DNA of 5,984 bases. It comes from an uncultured Angelakisella sp. (GTDB lineage: Bacteria > Bacillota > Clostridia > Oscillospirales > Ruminococcaceae). Below are positions 4,764 through 5,984 of this stretch, one piece after another (the stretch's first letter is position 1; every line of letters starts with the position of its first letter). Under the pieces are notes generated by a model. That model saw only the letters and a program-made list of their open reading frames with translations. It was not told the origin of the DNA and did no database searches. A program made the translations under genes and the position numbers. The stretch covers positions 1 through 5,984 of the forward strand of contig CALGIL010000447.1 of assembly GCA_937914895.1 (NCBI GenBank). Reading direction: 5' to 3'.

Positions 4764-5732
4764 ATGAAGCGAATTCTGTCTGTTATGCTGGCGGCGCTGC
4801 TGGCCGCGGCTGTGTTTACAGGGTGCGGTACGTCATCCGCGCCCCCCAAAAATGACGGCGGCGGCAAGGTCAGCGTGGTCGCCACCATCTTTCCGCCCTA
4901 CGACTTCACCCGGCAGATTGCCGGGGACCGGGTGGACGTCACCATGCTGCTGCCCCCCGCGTCGGAGAGCCACTCCTTCGAGCCGACGCCCCAGGACATC
5001 ATTAAAATCCAGAACTGCGACGTGTTTATCTATGTGGGCGGAGAATCCGATGAGTGGGTAAACAGCGTGCTGTCCGGGATGGACACCTCCCACATGAAGA
5101 TTGTCACGCTGATGGACTGCGTGGAGGTGGTGGAGGAAGAAATTGTAGAGGGCATGGAGGGCGAGGCGGAGGAAGAACCCGCGCCGGGCGAGGCGGAGGA
5201 GCCGGAATATGACGAGCACGTCTGGACCTCGCCCCGGAACGCAAAGCTCATTGTGCAAAAAATCTCCGACACCCTTTGCGAGGCCGACGCCCCGGGCGCC
5301 GACGCCTACAAGGCCAACACCGCGGCCTACCTTGCCCAGCTGGACCAGCTGGACGCGGAGTTTAAGGCTGTGGTGGACGGCGCCGCCCGCAGGACCATGG
5401 TGTTCGGCGACCGCTTTCCCTTCCGCTATCTGGCGGACGCCTACGGGCTGGACTACTTTGCGGCGTTCCCCGGCTGCTCCACCGAGACCGAGGCGAGCGC
5501 CGCCACGGTAAAATTCCTCATCGACAAGGTCAGCGCCGAACACATCCCTGTGGTGTTCCACATCGAGCTTTCCAACGAAAAGATGGCGGACACCATCAGC
5601 GAGGCCACCGGCGCAAAGGTGCTCCTCCTTCACGCCTGCCACAACATCTCCCGGGACGACTTTTTGGCGGGAAAGGGGTACCTGGACCTGATGACCGACA
5701 ATGTGGAAGCACTAAGGGAGGCGCTGAACTGA
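4764..5732 (+). CDS. znuA: Metal (zinc-type) ABC transporter substrate-binding lipoprotein
   Basis: A 322-residue cluster-A-I binding protein anchored outside the membrane. Counted from ATG 4764: a signal peptide MKRILSVMLAALLAAAVFTGC with lipobox FTGC and lipidated C21; first lobe VVATIFPPYDFTRQIAGDRV (38-57); first metal ligand H70 in ESHSFEPTPQD; then DEHVWTSPRNAKLI with H152; GDRFPFRYLADAYGLDYFAAFPGCSTETEAS (215-245); VVFHIELSNEKMADTI (263-278); LLLHACHN (287-294); and TDNVEALREAL at the end. The usual third histidine before the YL...YGL segment is replaced by D216, a form I know from Clostridia. The loop before H152, His-rich in many ZnuA proteins, is here acidic without histidine (121-149). 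ATG 4764 is preferred for the signal peptide and GGAGG (4748-4752); the frame stays open back to 4653. Zinc is most likely from the Fur-type neighbour; manganese or iron is possible. Confidence 0.92.
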   Translation: MKRILSVMLAALLAAAVFTGCGTSSAPPKNDGGGKVSVVATIFPPYDFTRQIAGDRVDVTMLLPPASESHSFEPTPQDIIKIQNCDVFIYVGGESDEWVNSVLSGMDTSHMKIVTLMDCVEVVEEEIVEGMEGEAEEEPAPGEAEEPEYDEHVWTSPRNAKLIVQKISDTLCEADAPGADAYKANTAAYLAQLDQLDAEFKAVVDGAARRTMVFGDRFPFRYLADAYGLDYFAAFPGCSTETEASAATVKFLIDKVSAEHIPVVFHIELSNEKMADTISEATGAKVLLLHACHNISRDDFLAGKGYLDLMTDNVEALREALN

Positions 5733-5733
5733 A

Positions 5734-5984
5734 ATGGCACTGATCACCTGTCAGGACGCCTCCTTCGGCTACGAGGGGAACACCGCCGTCTGCGGGCTGA
5801 GCTTTGAGGTCCAAAGCGGAAATTATCTGTGCGTCGTGGGCGAAAACGGCTCCGGCAAATCGACGCTGATCAAGGGACTGCTGCGCCTGAAAAGCCCCAC
5901 CCGGGGGAGCGTCCTGATGGGTGAGGGGCTGAAAGCCGCCGAAATCGGCTATCTGCCCCAGCAGACCGCCGCCCAAAAGGACTT
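5734..5984 (+). CDS. znuC: Metal ABC transporter ATP-binding protein (partial, cut by window end)
   Basis: The first 83 residues of an ABC ATPase that energises import through the neighbouring lipoprotein. Visible are an A-loop aromatic in ASFGYEGN (Y13), Walker A GENGSGKST (36-44) and the Q-loop at YLPQQ (73-77), in the order and spacing of ZnuC/MntB-type ATPases. The signature, Walker B and switch histidine lie beyond the end of the window. The ATG follows the lipoprotein stop by one base, and GGGAGG (5716-5721) sits 12 bases upstream inside that gene, so the two are co-translated. A membrane permease (ZnuB-like) should follow. Confidence 0.92.
   Translation, partial: MALITCQDASFGYEGNTAVCGLSFEVQSGNYLCVVGENGSGKSTLIKGLLRLKSPTRGSVLMGEGLKAAEIGYLPQQTAAQKD

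Noticed and set aside
4833..5642. Long open frame on the minus strand, opposite the lipoprotein gene
   Set aside because: The plus strand encodes a full, motif-rich binding protein; the minus frame is a low-complexity shadow with no ribosome binding site or family match.

Overview
The window looks like chromosomal DNA from a high-GC member of the Clostridia, most likely an Oscillospiraceae/Ruminococcaceae-type gut or anaerobic-digester bacterium. This is inferred from the strongly GC-biased third codon positions, GG-rich Shine-Dalgarno sites, sigma-A-like promoters, and protein variants typical of that group: the short Rieske-tailed FAD oxidoreductase, the DegV protein, and the zinc-type binding lipoprotein with a DRFPFRYL segment. 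No mobile element, CRISPR array, rRNA or tRNA was seen.

Layout. (1) 8-1309, minus strand: FAD-dependent oxidoreductase with a C-terminal Rieske 2Fe-2S cluster motif. (2) 1310-1506: non-coding, with two hairpins downstream of the next gene (one a convincing terminator) and a perfect TTGATA-N3-TATCAA inverted repeat in front of the oxidoreductase. (3) 1507-2100, minus strand: TetR/AcrR-type regulator with a GTG start. (4) 2101-2243: divergent control region in which the promoters for the regulator and for the rightward genes share the same stretch of DNA, their -10 boxes overlapping by two bases. (5) 2244-3708, plus strand: a DegV-family fatty-acid-binding protein whose end overlaps a PAP2-like membrane protein. 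(6) 3767-5984, plus strand: a metal-uptake cluster with a good promoter, a Fur-family regulator (probably Zur), a small two-helix membrane protein with a His/Cys-rich external loop, a metal-binding lipoprotein (ZnuA-like), and the start of an ABC ATPase (ZnuC-like) cut by the window end. The permease would be expected just outside.

How the genes fit together. The regulator/DegV/PAP2-like set reads as a lipid-related module: DegV proteins carry fatty acids for the fatty-acid kinase route, PAP2 proteins act on lipid phosphates, and TetR regulators often sense acyl or hydrophobic ligands. The Fur-like gene and its neighbours read as a zinc (or related metal) sensing and import operon. The least described element is the small His/Cys membrane protein between regulator and lipoprotein, followed by a 130-base leader with possible alternative base-pairing around the lipoprotein's ribosome binding site. 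Most of the window is ordinary housekeeping or accessory metabolism; I see no clear evidence of a wholly new multi-gene system.
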